Source: Symsagittifera roscoffensis (taxonomy: Eukaryota > Xenacoelomorpha > Acoela > Convolutidae). Taken from it: a stretch of DNA of 64,000 nt. Below the pieces are notes generated by a model. That model had not been told where the DNA came from. It saw only the letters and a program-made list of their open reading frames with translations, and searched no databases. The stretch lies in the NCBI RefSeq assembly GCF_963678635.1, contig NC_087065.1:68512956-68576955 (forward strand), written 5' to 3'. This document shows, in pieces, positions 34,843 to 47,496 of this stretch (within the stretch, counting starts at the first letter, position 1; the number at the start of each line of letters is the position of its first letter). The position numbers were made by a program, and so were the translations under genes.

Positions 34843-37489
34843 AAAGCCATTAAGAACTTAGAAACTGAAAAGTAGTGCCATAGTTTAGTTCTTTTTGCCG
34901 AAATTTGTGCCTCAAACGAGTCTTTAGATGCATTCTTTATCAGCAGGGTCTCTCATCTTTCGTATATAGATTAGCTTCTCGCAGCTTAAATATTTTGTAC
35001 AACTCAAAATTAATTTTTGTATTATTTATTCTTTTTGTGACAAAAACTTTCAGGTCTTCGTTGGAACCAGCTGAGCAAACTTGATAACAATTGGCAGTGA
35101 TGTGATAAAAAAACTTCCGATCTGATAATGCCTTAACGGATATTTCGATGCTGGCTAGAAGTTCTTTTGACAGAGGCGATACACAGCTACGCATCACTTG
35201 CGATACAAAACAAACATAGCATGACATATAAGCAAACAGAAATTGCGACGAAAGCCGCTTAGTCAAAAAAAGTTTTGAAAATGCCAAGAAAAGCTGGATC
35301 TAACAAATAATATGACAAATATATATGACAAATAAGACAAAAAAAGTTACAATTGCATCAAAAAAAGTTGTTAAAAAAGTCTTTTCATTACAATATATTA
35401 AATTATCGCTTCAAAAGTCTCACGCTCATTGGAGACGGTTTTAGCTCATCCAATGATGTAATATGCTGCCACTAAGTCAGTTAAATAAAAATTTAAAAGT
35501 CGAGTAAACAAAGATAACCCAAAAAAATCGAAATTATACGGAATCGTAGTTAGTATTTTAAAATCAACATAAAAAGAAATTTCGACAAGAACTTGTTTTT
35601 GTAATGCAAACATCTCTAATTTTGTCTGTTGGTTGACGAAAGTTTAGATTTAGAAAAAAATTTGGTAATTTTGTTGGATAGGTTAATTACAAAATTACTT
35701 TGTTCCGAAATGATGATGCTTGCTAATCGCGAGCTCAATCACCGCATACGTAACAATCCGTGCTCATAAATGAACGGAGCAAAAATTTCAAAAAAGAAAG
35801 AAATTTGGCATTTAAGTTCCTTAAATTTTTTTGACAGCAATAGATGCACATAATGGATACCAAAAAAAATTGGATCCAAAAATTTGTAAAACGCAGAGTG
35901 ACATCTGGCTTTATGACGAGCCGTTTTACTCTGACTCGCAAGTTTTTTTTTAAAACAGAAAAGGCTGAAAAAATCCGTTTTGTGTAAGAAAACTAGCTGT
36001 CAAAATAAAGTTCTCATGAAGTCACCTCGCAGTCCTAAGATTAGGAGTAGATAGCTAAGATTAAAAAGACAGTCAAAAATTAACTCAAAAAACAGTGAAA
36101 TAGTGGCACCAAAATTGACCTTAAATGGTGATTTTCCCGGCTAAAAAATTCGAAGTCTTGCTAGCAGAAAAGTTATGTAACTTTGACATCTAATTATTGA
36201 ACAAGACCGCAACTTATGTTTTCTTCATGAAAAAAAAAAACAAATATAGGAATTGTTAAACAGATATTCATAAAATCAAGTAAAAATTGATAAACCACAT
36301 GAGGCACAAGTGAAAATTACGTGAAAAAAACAGCCCAATGAATTTTGTGATACAAGGAAGAAAGATTGAGATCATTCGATTTAAAAGCTTGGTTTTGAGA
36401 CAAAAGAAAAGAGAAGTTGATCCAACGAACGATAATATAAACAGTACGACAAAGGATAGCAGTACGTCTGCAACATATTACAGACTGCAATTATTTAGCA
36501 AATCAAAATCACGAAATTTAAATGTTAATTAGTACGGGATTTGTTAAGTTTGGGCTTAGAGTCAGAGATTATAATTACGGCGTGATATTTTAAAACAATT
36601 AAAACAGATTAAAGCTTAAACTTTAGAAAATGGAATAATTTTTTTTTTAATACTCTATAGTTTTTCGGTCAAAAACTTAAGATAAATTTGGTTACTTGTT
36701 TGAAAAGTTTTGGTTACTGCTAATTCTGAAAAAAATGGAGAGTATCTGGTAGACTTTTTAAACTCATAGATAAGATTTAATAAATAAAATACTAAAATAT
36801 CAATGTCTAGTTTTGAGGTGGAAATATCATTGAAGTCATGATTTTTGTTTAGTGAAACCAAGTTTATATTTATTTATTATATAAACGTCGAACAATCTCA
36901 GATAGAACAAAATCAGAGCATGGGCTTGTACGCAACTAAAACATCGCCTGAAACTTTAAAAACTTTAAAATTTGTTCGCAACAAACAAACCCGTTCCTCA
37001 TTGTGCTATGCTAGCTTGTCATAAAGCATTAAAAACACCAAGATGAAAATTCCTGGGACACGCTATGAAAATACCGGGGTGATATATTTGCCTGCCTTCA
37101 GACAATTCGAACAAAGACAAGTCAGCCGTTTTAAATTCAGGCTATTCAGCTCGAAGTATGCAGACAGTTCAGCCAATAATAGTGAGCGCATCAGTCGCAC
37201 CAGCATGTTGCAAGCTTGCAAACTGAGGGTAGGACTCTATACAAAATTTGGATCCGGGTATCACCGCGAAAAGGTGATGCGCGCGTAGCTCGCTCACTGG
37301 CGATCTTGAACCAAGAATTAACTCCAATTCTAAATTTTTTCTATCGAATCTAGCGTTTTGAAAAACTGAATAAATTGTCTTGCGCTTACTTTTCTGTATG
37401 TTTTTGGCTGAAATTCAAATTGGCTGAACTGAATTGTCTGTGCGCCAGATTTTGCTTACAGCAAAATTTTTAAACAAAGACTAAATAGC

Positions 37490-37735
37490 ATGCCTCAAAG
37501 CAATTTGGAACGATTTCTAAAATGGATTAAATCTCCGCTTACTCTTAGATAGCACGAAATATATCCAGTGTTATTGTCCCAAATGGAATCTTTAAAACTT
37601 CAACTCTTTCTTAACCTCACAAAAAATGATAGTGGGAATATTTTTAAGTTTGAGCTCAAAACAACAATTTCATTTGAATGCTAAAATTAAAATCCATGAA
37701 AAATTGGTAATTAAAAAGTCAAAGCTTGTCTGGAC
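37490..37735 (+). repeat. Dispersed repeat, pair with 49672-49920
   Basis: About 245 bp alignable with 49672-49920 in the same orientation, sharing CAATTTGGAACGA, ATTGTCCCAAAT and GAGCTCAA/GGACAACAAT blocks. Diverged, so old. Confidence 0.65.
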
Positions 37736-38864
37736 AAAAAACACCATCCTGATCCAAAAATCGGAACGACGCTTCAAAAGTCGGACGAACAATGCAGTAG
37801 TTTTATCAGTTTTTTTTAAAATAATAATATAAAATTTACGCGCTGTAAAATCTCTCTTGTCACAGAAAAATTAAACAAAAGTTTTGGGGAAAGACGTTTT
37901 TAAATTTTAGAGAAAAAAGTAATACAAATAGTAAATTGCGTGAAAAATTCACTAGATGTCGTTTCACAATTAAAGATCAAAGCTACGAGCTACTTTTGAT
38001 TTGTTTTGAATCAAAAATAAACAATTTACTATACGCCATTTCAAATTTGACAGGAGAAAAAATCAGATCAAAATTTAATCCCAAGTTTTGTTCATAATTT
38101 ATGAAAACCTCGGCATTTTAGACCTCAAAAAAACTAGCTTCGTCTTTAGTGCTACATTAAACAGATAAAGTTCTTAGCTTCACGAAGACGGCGAGGCGCA
38201 AGCTCAAAGCTTGATACAACTCAAATTTTGTTTGATGATAATTTTTGAAAGATTAAGAAATACACCTTTCGGTTTTGCGAAGGTTATTTTTGTCATCCAT
38301 AATGTTGGCACTCTCTGACGTGCATCTGTTGTTTTACACAGTATAGTTTGTTGTTTGTGTCTTCCTGATTGCCTGATCCAAATTATGTGGTTTTTGTAAA
38401 AAGACAAATATCGTTTTCAGGATATGATCAGGAATTTATAAGAGTTGTTATTTCATTTAGAGAAAAAATTTTCACAAAAAAGAGAGAAAATTTTTTTCTA
38501 CTTCTTCATGCTTTATGTTTTTTGCTGTTTTTCTCGCGGTTTTTCTCCAAAAGACAAAACAAAACACATGTGCATATTTGTTGACGAACATGATCTACTT
38601 GTATAACCAGGGGTAAGTTCTCATTAGACACACATGCCAATTGGTGTCCCATTTTACAACTGCACGCTATTTAACGCCCTATGTTAAACACCCTGCCTAA
38701 AAACTCCGTAATATGAGAGCCCAACAACAGTTTAAGCTCCTTTTAATACCGATAATTTGTTTCTGGGGATCTTTTTAAAACCCACTTCTCTCAAATAAGG
38801 TTCAGATGAGACAAAAATTGAAGAGAACAGATTTTGTTTAGATTTTGAATTCAAATGAATAGAT

Positions 38865-39091
38865 TCAACTTTTTTGCGAAAGTTGCTCCGACACTACCAA
38901 GTTAGTGAACAAAAATTTAAATCAAAAGAATCCTCTCACACAGCCTAACAGAAATTATAGAGAGTAAAATCTCCAAAAATTTGCTCAAAACGATTAAAAT
39001 ATGCTTTTACGCAAAGATTTTGAGTATAATATAGTAAAAATGACTTCAGGCTATCAAGCAAAAGTATGCTTTCTATACAGATTTTTGGGGA
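38865..39091 (+). repeat. Direct repeat, first copy (~225 bp)
   Basis: AATAGATTCAACTTTTTTGC through TATGCTTTCTATACAGAT recurs at 39566-39790 with about 90% identity by eye. The copies are about 700 bp apart in direct orientation, like long terminal repeats of a short element or a local duplication. No coding frame lies between them. Confidence 0.75.
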
Positions 39092-39565
39092 TTTAACCTT
39101 TCCAGAAATAGAAATGCGTTGAGCTGTGTACGAAGCTCTTTTTCATAAAACTTTCTTATTAAGTAACTTGGTAGCTTCGGCGTAATTTTTGATTAACTCA
39201 AAAAACCGAAATGACTCATTTTCGGGGTAAATATTGGTTCCGAAATTCGCAAAAAGAAATTGAACTATACTTTTTCTGGTATATGTCTAATTCATTTTTT
39301 GTCTCATCTTATTCCCATTGGAGAAACAGGCATTTTAACTTTCTAACTATGTTCAATTTTTTCGGCTGATATAAATCAGCACTTTTTTCAATTAAGTGTA
39401 CTAATTTGAAGCCAGAGAAGCCAGGTTTTGAAAAAAAATTCATACATTCACTCTTTAACCGTTGTTATACCATTCTATGAAAACTAATGGTGTAAGCTTC
39501 CTTTCATTTGACGTTATCTTCGAAAGACAAACAAATTCTCGTGGTATCAGTCCACGAGTAATAAT

Positions 39566-39800
39566 AGATTCAACTTTTTTGCGAAAGTTGCTCCAACACT
39601 ACCAAGTTAATTAATAAAAATTGAAATCAAGAGAAGCCTCTCACACAGTCTAACAAAATTCTAGAGAGTGAAAACTCCGTAAATTTGCTCAAAACGATTA
39701 GAATATGCTTTTACGCAAAGATTTTGAGTATAATATAGTAAAAATGACTTCAGGCTATTAAGCAAAAGTATGCTTTCTATACAGATATGCTTTCTATACA
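39566..39800 (+). repeat. Direct repeat, second copy (~225 bp)
   Basis: Second copy of 38865-39091, ending in a short extra tandem copy of ATGCTTTCTATACA. Confidence 0.75.
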
Positions 39801-40002
39801 TTCTGTTACACGCAAAAACAAATTAACTACGAACTGGAGTTGCTCAAAATATCAAACTCATAAATAATGAGCAACAGCAATTACGGATGGAGACAATTTT
39901 ATTGAAACGAAGGGTGAACATAATCAAGATATTACCCCGGGAAAACCTGATGCTTGACTAGTATTGAAAAACATCAAGGATCTGAGCAATAGCAACACCC
40001 CA

Positions 40003-40165
40003 ATCTTCCCAGTAGAAACCGCATTCAGCTCATAACAGACGAAACTGCCACTCAACTAGCCCTTTTACTTGAAGAAAATTTAGTTCGAACTGCCCAACGA
40101 TTGTGCAAGCAACGCGAACAGATTTTTCAAGTTTTGACAGGTTTTTGTCAGATAAAAAGTTAGTG
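40003..40165 (+). pseudogene. Exon-like orphan coding remnant
   Basis: About 55 codons after a TAG, with amphipathic helical composition (for example TDETATQLALLLEENL), a possible GTTTTG donor after Gln near 40131, and in-frame closure at a TAG soon after. Flanking frames on either side (39890-39960) have similar composition but are out of phase. It reads like decayed exon sequence; the family is not recognised. Confidence 0.25.
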
Positions 40166-40914
40166 CAACTAAAACGAGTTCTTTTGGTAAAAATCTATAC
40201 ATAATACTATAATCTGAAGAGTATTGTAAGTGTGCATTTGCGTGGAACTGTCGGTTACAATTATCATCTTAATCGGTTGAGCCGGATTTTTTAAAAACAT
40301 TTTGTGTTTTTTTTTTCAAAATTTGTTGAATATATCTCGTGTTTAGTAAGCACATGGTCATATTACTTTTAAAATGGCTCATTATTTAAAGAAAGGAGAT
40401 TTGAAATTTTATAATTCAGTGAATTAAAGTTCCTTGGCAGATCTTTTTCGTTTAGATAGTTAGTAGTGAATAAGTAATTTCTTCGTAAGAGTTGATTTGT
40501 CTTAAATTTGAATTGAGATTCCTACAAATTGATGTTACCGAAACTTTTCAGAGCATTGAAATTGGTTGTCAAAATGAAAACATTGAAATATGATTGAAAA
40601 CGAATAACTGTTAAGGAGAAACCAGAACTAGATTTTCTGCATAGTAGCGTGCAGATCATGTCTAAAAATTTGGATAGGCTTATTATTTGATAAAAAACTG
40701 CCAAAATCGATGAAAAATAATTGAATGATTTTTACGCTTCTTTGAAGTTTTGCCAATTCATGAACAGAACTAAGTGCGTTCATTTTCATAAGCGTATTTT
40801 ATTTCTTTGACTATGATTGAAGAAGCCACAGAAAATTTCTACGGCTCTGAGGTAAAATAATTAAAGTGAAATCCCGTTCGAAACATTTTATTGTTCAGCT
40901 AAACAACCAACAAT

Positions 40915-41530
40915 TTTTTAAACAAGGAAAGCCGGTTTTTGTGCAAGTAGCCCAGAATTTTCCGACCATATTCTTAGAAAAAACAACAAAAACATTTTTC
41001 AAACTAAAGTTGTTTTTTTTTCTGCGTGCTGTGACAAAAAAAGCTGAACAAAAAACTAGAATTTAAGCATAATCGACAATTATTGTAAATTAAGCAAGTT
41101 GGAAAACAATTTTTGTGGAAAAATGATTTGAAAAAAATTTAAATGTCAAAAATTTTAATAGAATTGTTCTTGCAGTGTTTTTAATTTTTGACGTTTTTGT
41201 TTTCAAAAAGGCGCTAAATTACTCAAAAAACTAATATTAGTCGAGTGAAGCAAGCCATTGTAAGCGTTTAAGCTTTTAAAATAAACTAATGTAAGCCTGC
41301 TCGCTCATTCAAAATTAGACGAGAAATCAAAATTTTAAAACCGGTGTTTCTCGACATCGGAAATTTTTTTTCAAAATACATCAATGCCCGAATCACGACC
41401 TAGAAGGCTTTAAAGAGTTATATCACTCAACAATCTCCTATGATTATTTGTGGTAGCTGAATTTGTAAGGAAAATTAAAAAAAAAACAAAAAAAACTATA
41501 GCACACGAATACAAATGGTCGGAACAAAAA
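40915..41530 (+). repeat. GTTCCGACC/GGTCGGAAC-bordered repeat
   Basis: Starts with ACAAGGAAAGCCGGTTTTTG and TGCAAGTAGCCCAGAA and ends at AATGGTCGGAACAAAAAC. Collinear with 54777-55275 over most of its length, including TTTTTTTTTCTGCGTGSTGT and a TAAGCCTGCTCRCTC block. Confidence 0.65.
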
Positions 41531-42930
41531 CAAAATATGCGGTAGCAGGCTTTTACAAAACAAAATTGAAATTTCAATGCAGTACAAGCAGGAAATTTTT
41601 TCATCCACTGGTGAAAGAAGGGCAGTAAAAATCTAGGAAAAAACACATAAGTAGAAAAATAGCCAATCAGAGATGGCAAAAGAGTAAAGAACGCAAGTAA
41701 ACATAAAAAAGACCGACTTTGCTGAAAAAATCATAAAAATAGATGCTCCTTAAGCTCTTTAAATTTCTAGAACGATAAATGATTGGCTTTTTTTGATAGC
41801 CTTGACTCAACCTGAGAACAATGGATTAACACGTAAAATTTTTATTCCACTAGAGGTCTTAGAAATAAATTCCACTTTCGAAACTAGAGATCGTTCACGT
41901 TTTCCGTTTTCGCGCCATTCCCACGTTTGTATTTGGATAGTGCTATTTACGTCACTTTCAGATGAATTTCAATTGAATTCAAAAAAGGTATATAAACCTA
42001 AGTGCATTCATGAATGCATCAATATGTATGACTGCACATCTCTAGTTATTTGAGCATTTTAAGACTTTTTCTTGCAAAAAAAAAAACAAAAAAATCACCA
42101 AGACCTATATAAGAGTCTTCACTAGATTCATAACTTTTAAAAACTGAACAATATTTATTCGAATCATTTGACATGACGAGAGAATTGATGTTTGTTCGTT
42201 GCAAACGTGGAGGTTTGTGACATAAAAAACAATTATAAGGATTTTATCGAACTGATCTGTTGAGTTTTGATAACTTGAGAACAGCGCAGCAGAAACTAAG
42301 AAGGAAAAAGCAAAAAAAGTTGAAAGAACTTCGAAAACAATTAGCATTTCGCCAAAAATTTATCGGAGAAGCAGAAACACCTAAGTAAATTATCCACTTA
42401 ATTTCTAATGTTACTGAAACCATAAACACATTATAAAATGATTTATTGGTTCTATTCGTTTCGTCGAAGAAACGTGGGGAATGTTTTTGCGCTCTAATTA
42501 CACGCGTAAGCGGTAGATTGAAGCGTTTCAAAAAAATTGAGGATAATCATTTGGTCTTATTTTTAAGATACGAGACGCTAGATACATCTCTTGATACTTC
42601 AAATAGCGTTAAAGCGTAATAGTGGCTTTTGTCTTAGTTTTGAATTGTCTTCTAAAAAATTTTCAACCAATATTTTTTGATTGGCCTTAAAATCAGTTGA
42701 AACGCTCAGGTTTTTTCCCTGATATGCGATCAGTTTGATTTTTATATAGTCTTAAATGTTTTGTAATGCGAGAATTTTTTTTCTACTCAAACGCACTAAA
42801 TAATATTTGAGCATGATTTTCTATTATTTGCCAGTTCTCTGAACAATTTTTAATTGCCTTCTCCATTTTTATCTTTTTTTTTGTTCTGCAGTGACAACAA
42901 TTCAGAGCTTTAAAATGCTAAATACAATTC

Positions 42931-43150
42931 GTTTTAAAAATTTCTGAGAGTAAGAAACAGCTCAAACATTTAAGACATCACCATTTTAGGTTAAGAATTT
43001 GTCAAAGTTTGTCAATTTTTATGCTGTTACATTTTTGTTCGTTTTAAAAATTTCTGAGAGTAAGAAACAGCTCAAACATTTAAGACATCACCATTTTACG
43101 TTAAGAATTTGTCAAAGTTTGTCAATTTTTATGCTGTTACATTTTTGTCA
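42931..43150 (+). repeat. 110-bp tandem duplication
   Basis: GTTTTAAAAATTTCTGAGAG and the next 90 bases occur twice, at 42931 and 43041, with one visible difference (TTTTAGG/TTTTACG). Recent. Confidence 0.9.
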
Positions 43151-43959
43151 AAACGTTTTGTCTTCTCAGTGTCTGTTTTCCCAAAAAAATTTTTGAAACG
43201 TTTTCAGTGAAATTTTTTTGTATACATGAACAAATTACCAAATTCAAAATAACAGCAAGGAAAAGATAGTTGAACCAAAACTTCAAAAAAAATTCTCAAC
43301 AATAAAAAAAATGCTAACACAAAGTACTGGAATTGCAGACACTTTATGTTAATTATGGTCATCAGACAATTTCTGTTAATTATGGTCATAAAAGTTTTAT
43401 TCAATAATCTTAATTGGTAGAAACAGTGTCTGTAAAATTGAGTTTGTTCAAATCTGAGTTTAGTTACACAAATAAACTCAAAAAAAATTAATTTTTTATC
43501 AAAACAATTAATTTTTTTTTAATTTCAAAATGTGTCTTAAAACTGTGTTTTCGCTTGAGTTTCAATCAAATTGTATTAATCGGACCTTGTCGACAAAAAA
43601 CTCGAATCGAACCCTGAGTCGACATTTGCAATTTATGCTTCGAAAAATTCAGTTTTATCAGTTCGACTTCGAAATTGGTAATACCCTAATGAATTCAATT
43701 TTTACCCTAATGAACACAAAAAAGCTTTCATCATGCTCAGCTTTACTTTCAACAATTATATTAATGAACTTTGATTTCAACATGCATATTTGCTGAATTT
43801 TAATTTCAAAACAGCTATAAAATCAACAGGCCCCGATCATCACACCAGCAATCAATCAAAATGCACCTCGCCCTAGATTCTATCAATTTTTTTCACCAAA
43901 AATTGTGCAAGATGAAATTTACGAAATAGAAAATTAATTGTTGAAATTAAAGAATTGAC

Positions 43960-44335
43960 ACCGAGGCGAAGTTGCGCTTCGCAAACGCAAGCAAAAACAT
44001 GACCGATAACGCTACTGGGAAAAACTAATTGAGTAAGACTTTGAGTCTACATAAATTCTTAAGAGACCCACGCCAATTTTTAGCAGTTACAGTTAATTTG
44101 AAAAAGAAAACCAATTAACAGATCTCAGTTTATAGAGCGGACGCATTTCAATTAGTATGCAAAAAAGTTCATTTAAAACATCCGACCCTGCCTAGGTACG
44201 AACCCTCTTCCTTTGTTGCGAGCCTCCTTCCCTACCTCTATGCTACAGATCCATGATACCTTGAAACTAAAGTGCTATTTGTAATATAATAGTATGTGTT
44301 AAGATCCTGCGCATTAGCTGTGCTTAATAACTGAT
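43960..44335 (-). repeat. SINE-like repeat with tRNA-like promoter, minus copy
   Basis: Reverse complement aligns with 22285-22700. A-box-like TAGCATAGAGGTAGGG (read on minus, near 44247-44232) and B-box-like GGGTTCGTACC (near 44207-44197). Ends at 43960-43996 in the hairpin-like repeat terminus containing GCGAAGTTGCGCTTCGC. Confidence 0.7.
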
Positions 44336-44849
44336 TATTGATCTTATGCACATACTGCATTTTTTGTTAAACACGGATCTAGCTTTGACAGTGTTCTATG
44401 AAAATGTATATAGTATTAATTCATGAGCTTTTACTGAATTGATTTGAAAAACGAACGAAAAACTTTTGGTTTTCCAATAGTAGTATACCGGGATGCTCAC
44501 AAAAAATCATGCCTAAAATTTTTAATTTCGGTGACCTATGAATTGCGGTTAAGTTGAAGAAAAACAAAAGTTACGCGAGATTAATGAAGAACCGTAACTT
44601 ATTCATAAAGCATGAGATTAATTTGAAAAGTGCCAGATACAATTATGGATCAAAACATTTTCCGAGCAAAGCGAGCATTGCCCTTCGCTTATATAGTAAT
44701 ATATTATCATTATAGCAGCTCAAGTATAGAAAATCTTTCAAGAAAATACATATTAGACTGAATAAGGTCACGGAAAGTTTGTTCAGATGTCATTTATAGT
44801 TTAGTTTAATCAAGCATCCTTATTATGATTAAAACTTGTAATAGAAACT

Positions 44850-46004
44850 ATGCTACTTTTACTTATTTTAATTTCTTTGAATACAACTTTTTTGACGGCT
44901 TTTAATGGTGACACCTTTAAAGAAACTCAGAAAAAAAATGTAAAAGGGATTCAAAGTTTGGCACTCTATTATCATTCATTCTCAAGCGAGTTTTTCAAGA
45001 AATCAGCTAGCGGCTACAGAAATCATCGTTCTTTCGACCGTCCTAAAAATACGTTCGAGTCGCCAATTTTACCTTTAAGTCCAGATGAATACAGATTGGC
45101 TCAACTACAGTCGCGCCTCGAAGGCTCGTCTTACATTCGAAGCAGGGGAAAAGTTTTTAATATCATGAAAGATCTTTTGGATCGCGTTAATTATGAATTG
45201 CAACAGCGAACTCCAAATTACGCTGAAGTACGGAGGCTAAACGACGAGATTTCGTTTCACTTGGACATTCCCGGTTGGTGGGGGGAGGTTACCCTATGTT
45301 TCCGGTTCTACGGCGACGACCAGAGTGATCCAAGGAGGTATTGTGGGGGAGTGTCGCCAACGTGCGCGCCCCCAAACCACTACACTTCCTTATTCCATGA
45401 TTGGTCACGTGGCGAAGACAAGGGTTGCTACCTTAGTTGGGGTCTTTTCGTCTCTGACAACACATCAAAGTGGAATTCAGATACCGCAATTTCAATGACC
45501 CCCAAATACACAGCCTCTAGAGTCTTCAAATTACCTGAAAACTACATGAATAAAAAAGCACCCGACGAGAAATTACCTTCGTGGTTCAAAAAGGTAAAAT
45601 TATGTTTTACGCATCGTGTTTATTGCCACAAAGTACTCAATACTCCGGTTGTTTGTGCGGAACTTAACGAGTTCACACCTTACTACTACGATAAATATGG
45701 AGAAAAAGGGTGTACCGTAAGTATGGCATGGGAAGTTAAAGTACCTGAATTTGAAAACAACGGCATAACCGATCAAAACAACAGCAAGATATCGAACATT
45801 CCAGCATGGTTTCTAGCGTCCAAAATTTGCATCAGGTATCAAGTTATTGTAATGATGCCGTTCTCGAAGACGAAAAACAACTTTCGCACAGTCTGCACAC
45901 AAATAGGAAATGTTGGTTATCTTTTTCAAGATATGAGTTACTACAAAGGCCCATTTCGATACCGCGAACATTTCATGCAGTGGTCACTATCCAATGAAGG
46001 CTAA
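44850..46004 (+). CDS. Secreted protein with three Trp/Cys repeats
   Basis: Uninterrupted frame of 384 residues. Residues 1-18 are a clear signal peptide (Leu/Ile core), so the product is probably secreted. A Glu/Arg-rich helical stretch at 75-135 precedes three diverged repeats at about 141-201, 243-297 and 318-380. Each starts Pro-x-Trp-[Trp/Phe] and has Lys/Thr-[Leu/Ile]-Cys about five residues later. Repeats 1 and 2 continue with a central Cys, an aromatic-rich stretch and a Gly-Cys about 20 residues further, then a Trp; repeat 3 keeps the first two Cys but lacks the last. The paired Cys suggest disulphide-bonded beta modules. I recognise no family; an extracellular-matrix or carbohydrate-binding role would be speculation. 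The repeats and signal peptide argue that it is a real gene although it has no introns. TAA stop. Confidence 0.75.
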   Translation: MLLLLILISLNTTFLTAFNGDTFKETQKKNVKGIQSLALYYHSFSSEFFKKSASGYRNHRSFDRPKNTFESPILPLSPDEYRLAQLQSRLEGSSYIRSRGKVFNIMKDLLDRVNYELQQRTPNYAEVRRLNDEISFHLDIPGWWGEVTLCFRFYGDDQSDPRRYCGGVSPTCAPPNHYTSLFHDWSRGEDKGCYLSWGLFVSDNTSKWNSDTAISMTPKYTASRVFKLPENYMNKKAPDEKLPSWFKKVKLCFTHRVYCHKVLNTPVVCAELNEFTPYYYDKYGEKGCTVSMAWEVKVPEFENNGITDQNNSKISNIPAWFLASKICIRYQVIVMMPFSKTKNNFRTVCTQIGNVGYLFQDMSYYKGPFRYREHFMQWSLSNEG

Positions 46005-46339
46005 ACGAAAAAAACCTAAGTAGCTTCAATTTAATGAAATTCATTATGAATTGTTATAATATCTCCATATTCAAGCTCAAAGTTATCAGCTAAAATTTTT
46101 TGTAGATTTCCTTTTGTCTCTGAACTTGATTGGGTTGTGTTCCAATGGCTAAGAGTTCTAAGAAATGCCGTTTGCTGTTCAAGTAGCACAGGAGGCTTCG
46201 GTTACAGTTATTTGCAACAACGGTAACTTAAGCCGAGTCGAGGGAAAGGACCAGAAAATGAGGTGTTCAGCTCTTAAAAAACAAGCTTTTTGTTCTTGGT
46301 TGAGATTTACATACAAATTTTTGGTTAGTTTTCTGGGCT

Positions 46340-46445
46340 GGGTTATATTGCCTCTCCACCCTTGTGCAACGAGCACGGATTATGGGAGGCAAACTCCCAC
46401 CGACTTTTCAATTGAGAGGGAGAGACTTAGCCACTTCACCACTGC
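46340..46445 (-). repeat. tRNA-Ser/Leu-like sequence
   Basis: On the minus strand GTGGTGAAGTGGCTAAGTCT near 46441-46422 resembles the D-arm/A box of a class II tRNA, followed by a stem GGTGGGAGTTTGCCTCCC. The 3' half lacks a good B box. Probably a decayed SINE head. Confidence 0.4.
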
Positions 46446-46722
46446 GCAAATGATTTTCCCACGTTTTTAGTCCGTTTTTTAGTACGTATGGCTGGAAGAA
46501 CTGGAATCTGGTTCAGCAAAAACAACCAAGAGCTTCATTATGGTATGAAAATATAACAGTTTTTACCAGTTTCAAATAAGTAAAATGAAGTACGACTCAA
46601 AAATTAGTCTAAAATGCAAAACTTTAAAACCAGATTTTCTCGACACTAAAAAGTTGTCTTCTGAAGTTTTCGTTATTTTTGATAATTTTTACGACGCCAA
46701 CCATGGATACTTTGATAATGGT

Positions 46723-47068
46723 CAGGGGCGGATCTGAGATTTTCTCGAGGGGGGCGGATTTTCAAAAAAAATTTAGAAAACTTCGTCGACCTTTCTTTTT
46801 TTAGGTTCGACCAATTTGATTTTCTGAGCTCAACCAAATCACTATAAAGATCCTATTTTGACCCAGTTTTTTGCGCCACAGACGAATATTTGAAAAAAGC
46901 CAAAAAGGGCGAGGGGAGTGCATGGCGGAAATAGGTTTTTTCGGCGCGCACTCCCCTCTCCAAATTAGGGTCAGTCAGCCAAAAATTTATTTCTCAAAAT
47001 AGTATAAAGGGGAACCCTTTGGGTCGGCGGTGCGTCAAATACCTGAAGGGGCGTCCGCCGCCCCTCCC
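46723..47068 (+). mobile_element. hAT-like miniature inverted-repeat element, copy 1
   Basis: Begins CAGGGGCGGATCTGAGATTT and ends near CCGCCCCT, giving short terminal inverted repeats of the CAGGGGCGGAT type typical of hAT-derived elements. It shares an internal GTCGACC...GGT(T)CGACC inverted repeat and a GGCGCGC block with copy 2. No coding capacity. Target duplications are not clear. Confidence 0.65.
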
Positions 47069-47496
47069 TAAACTCGTTGGTGGTTATGGTTGTAAAGACA
47101 TTGTCGCTGATTTCCACCAAGTTTGCAGAAGTTTACCCTAAAATCGATGAATAGCAATCGAAAAACTATTAAACAATATGCAAATTTTAGCTAGCGAGGA
47201 CCTGTTAAGAGATAAAATTAAGGAATACAGTAAAAAACAAACGTCTCCTCCAACAAAATGTGACATCCAGACACAAATCGAGGAATCGATTGACAAAAAG
47301 CGGAATCCAGAGACAAAAACAACAATTACTTACTGGGAAATTCAGTTTTCAATAATTTGCTTCAACGCCCCCAAACGCGTTGGTCGTTGGATTTTATAAA
47401 CAAAAATAATTTTTCAGAATTTTGTGTGGGAATCATTTGTTTCGGATTCTAGCTCTAAATGCCTTCAACATATGCAATAAAAAGTGAAAAATCAAA

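Larger units (their letters stand above)
34843..44849. other. 10-kb repeat-rich intergenic region
   Basis: No convincing gene on either strand. Holds the repeats listed separately (hairpin-like end at 35164, pair member at 37490, 230-bp direct repeats at 38865/39565, GTTCCGACC element at 40915, 110-bp tandem duplication at 42931, SINE-like minus copy at 43960) and one short exon-like open stretch near 40003. The remainder is AT-rich DNA without motifs. Confidence 0.5.
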
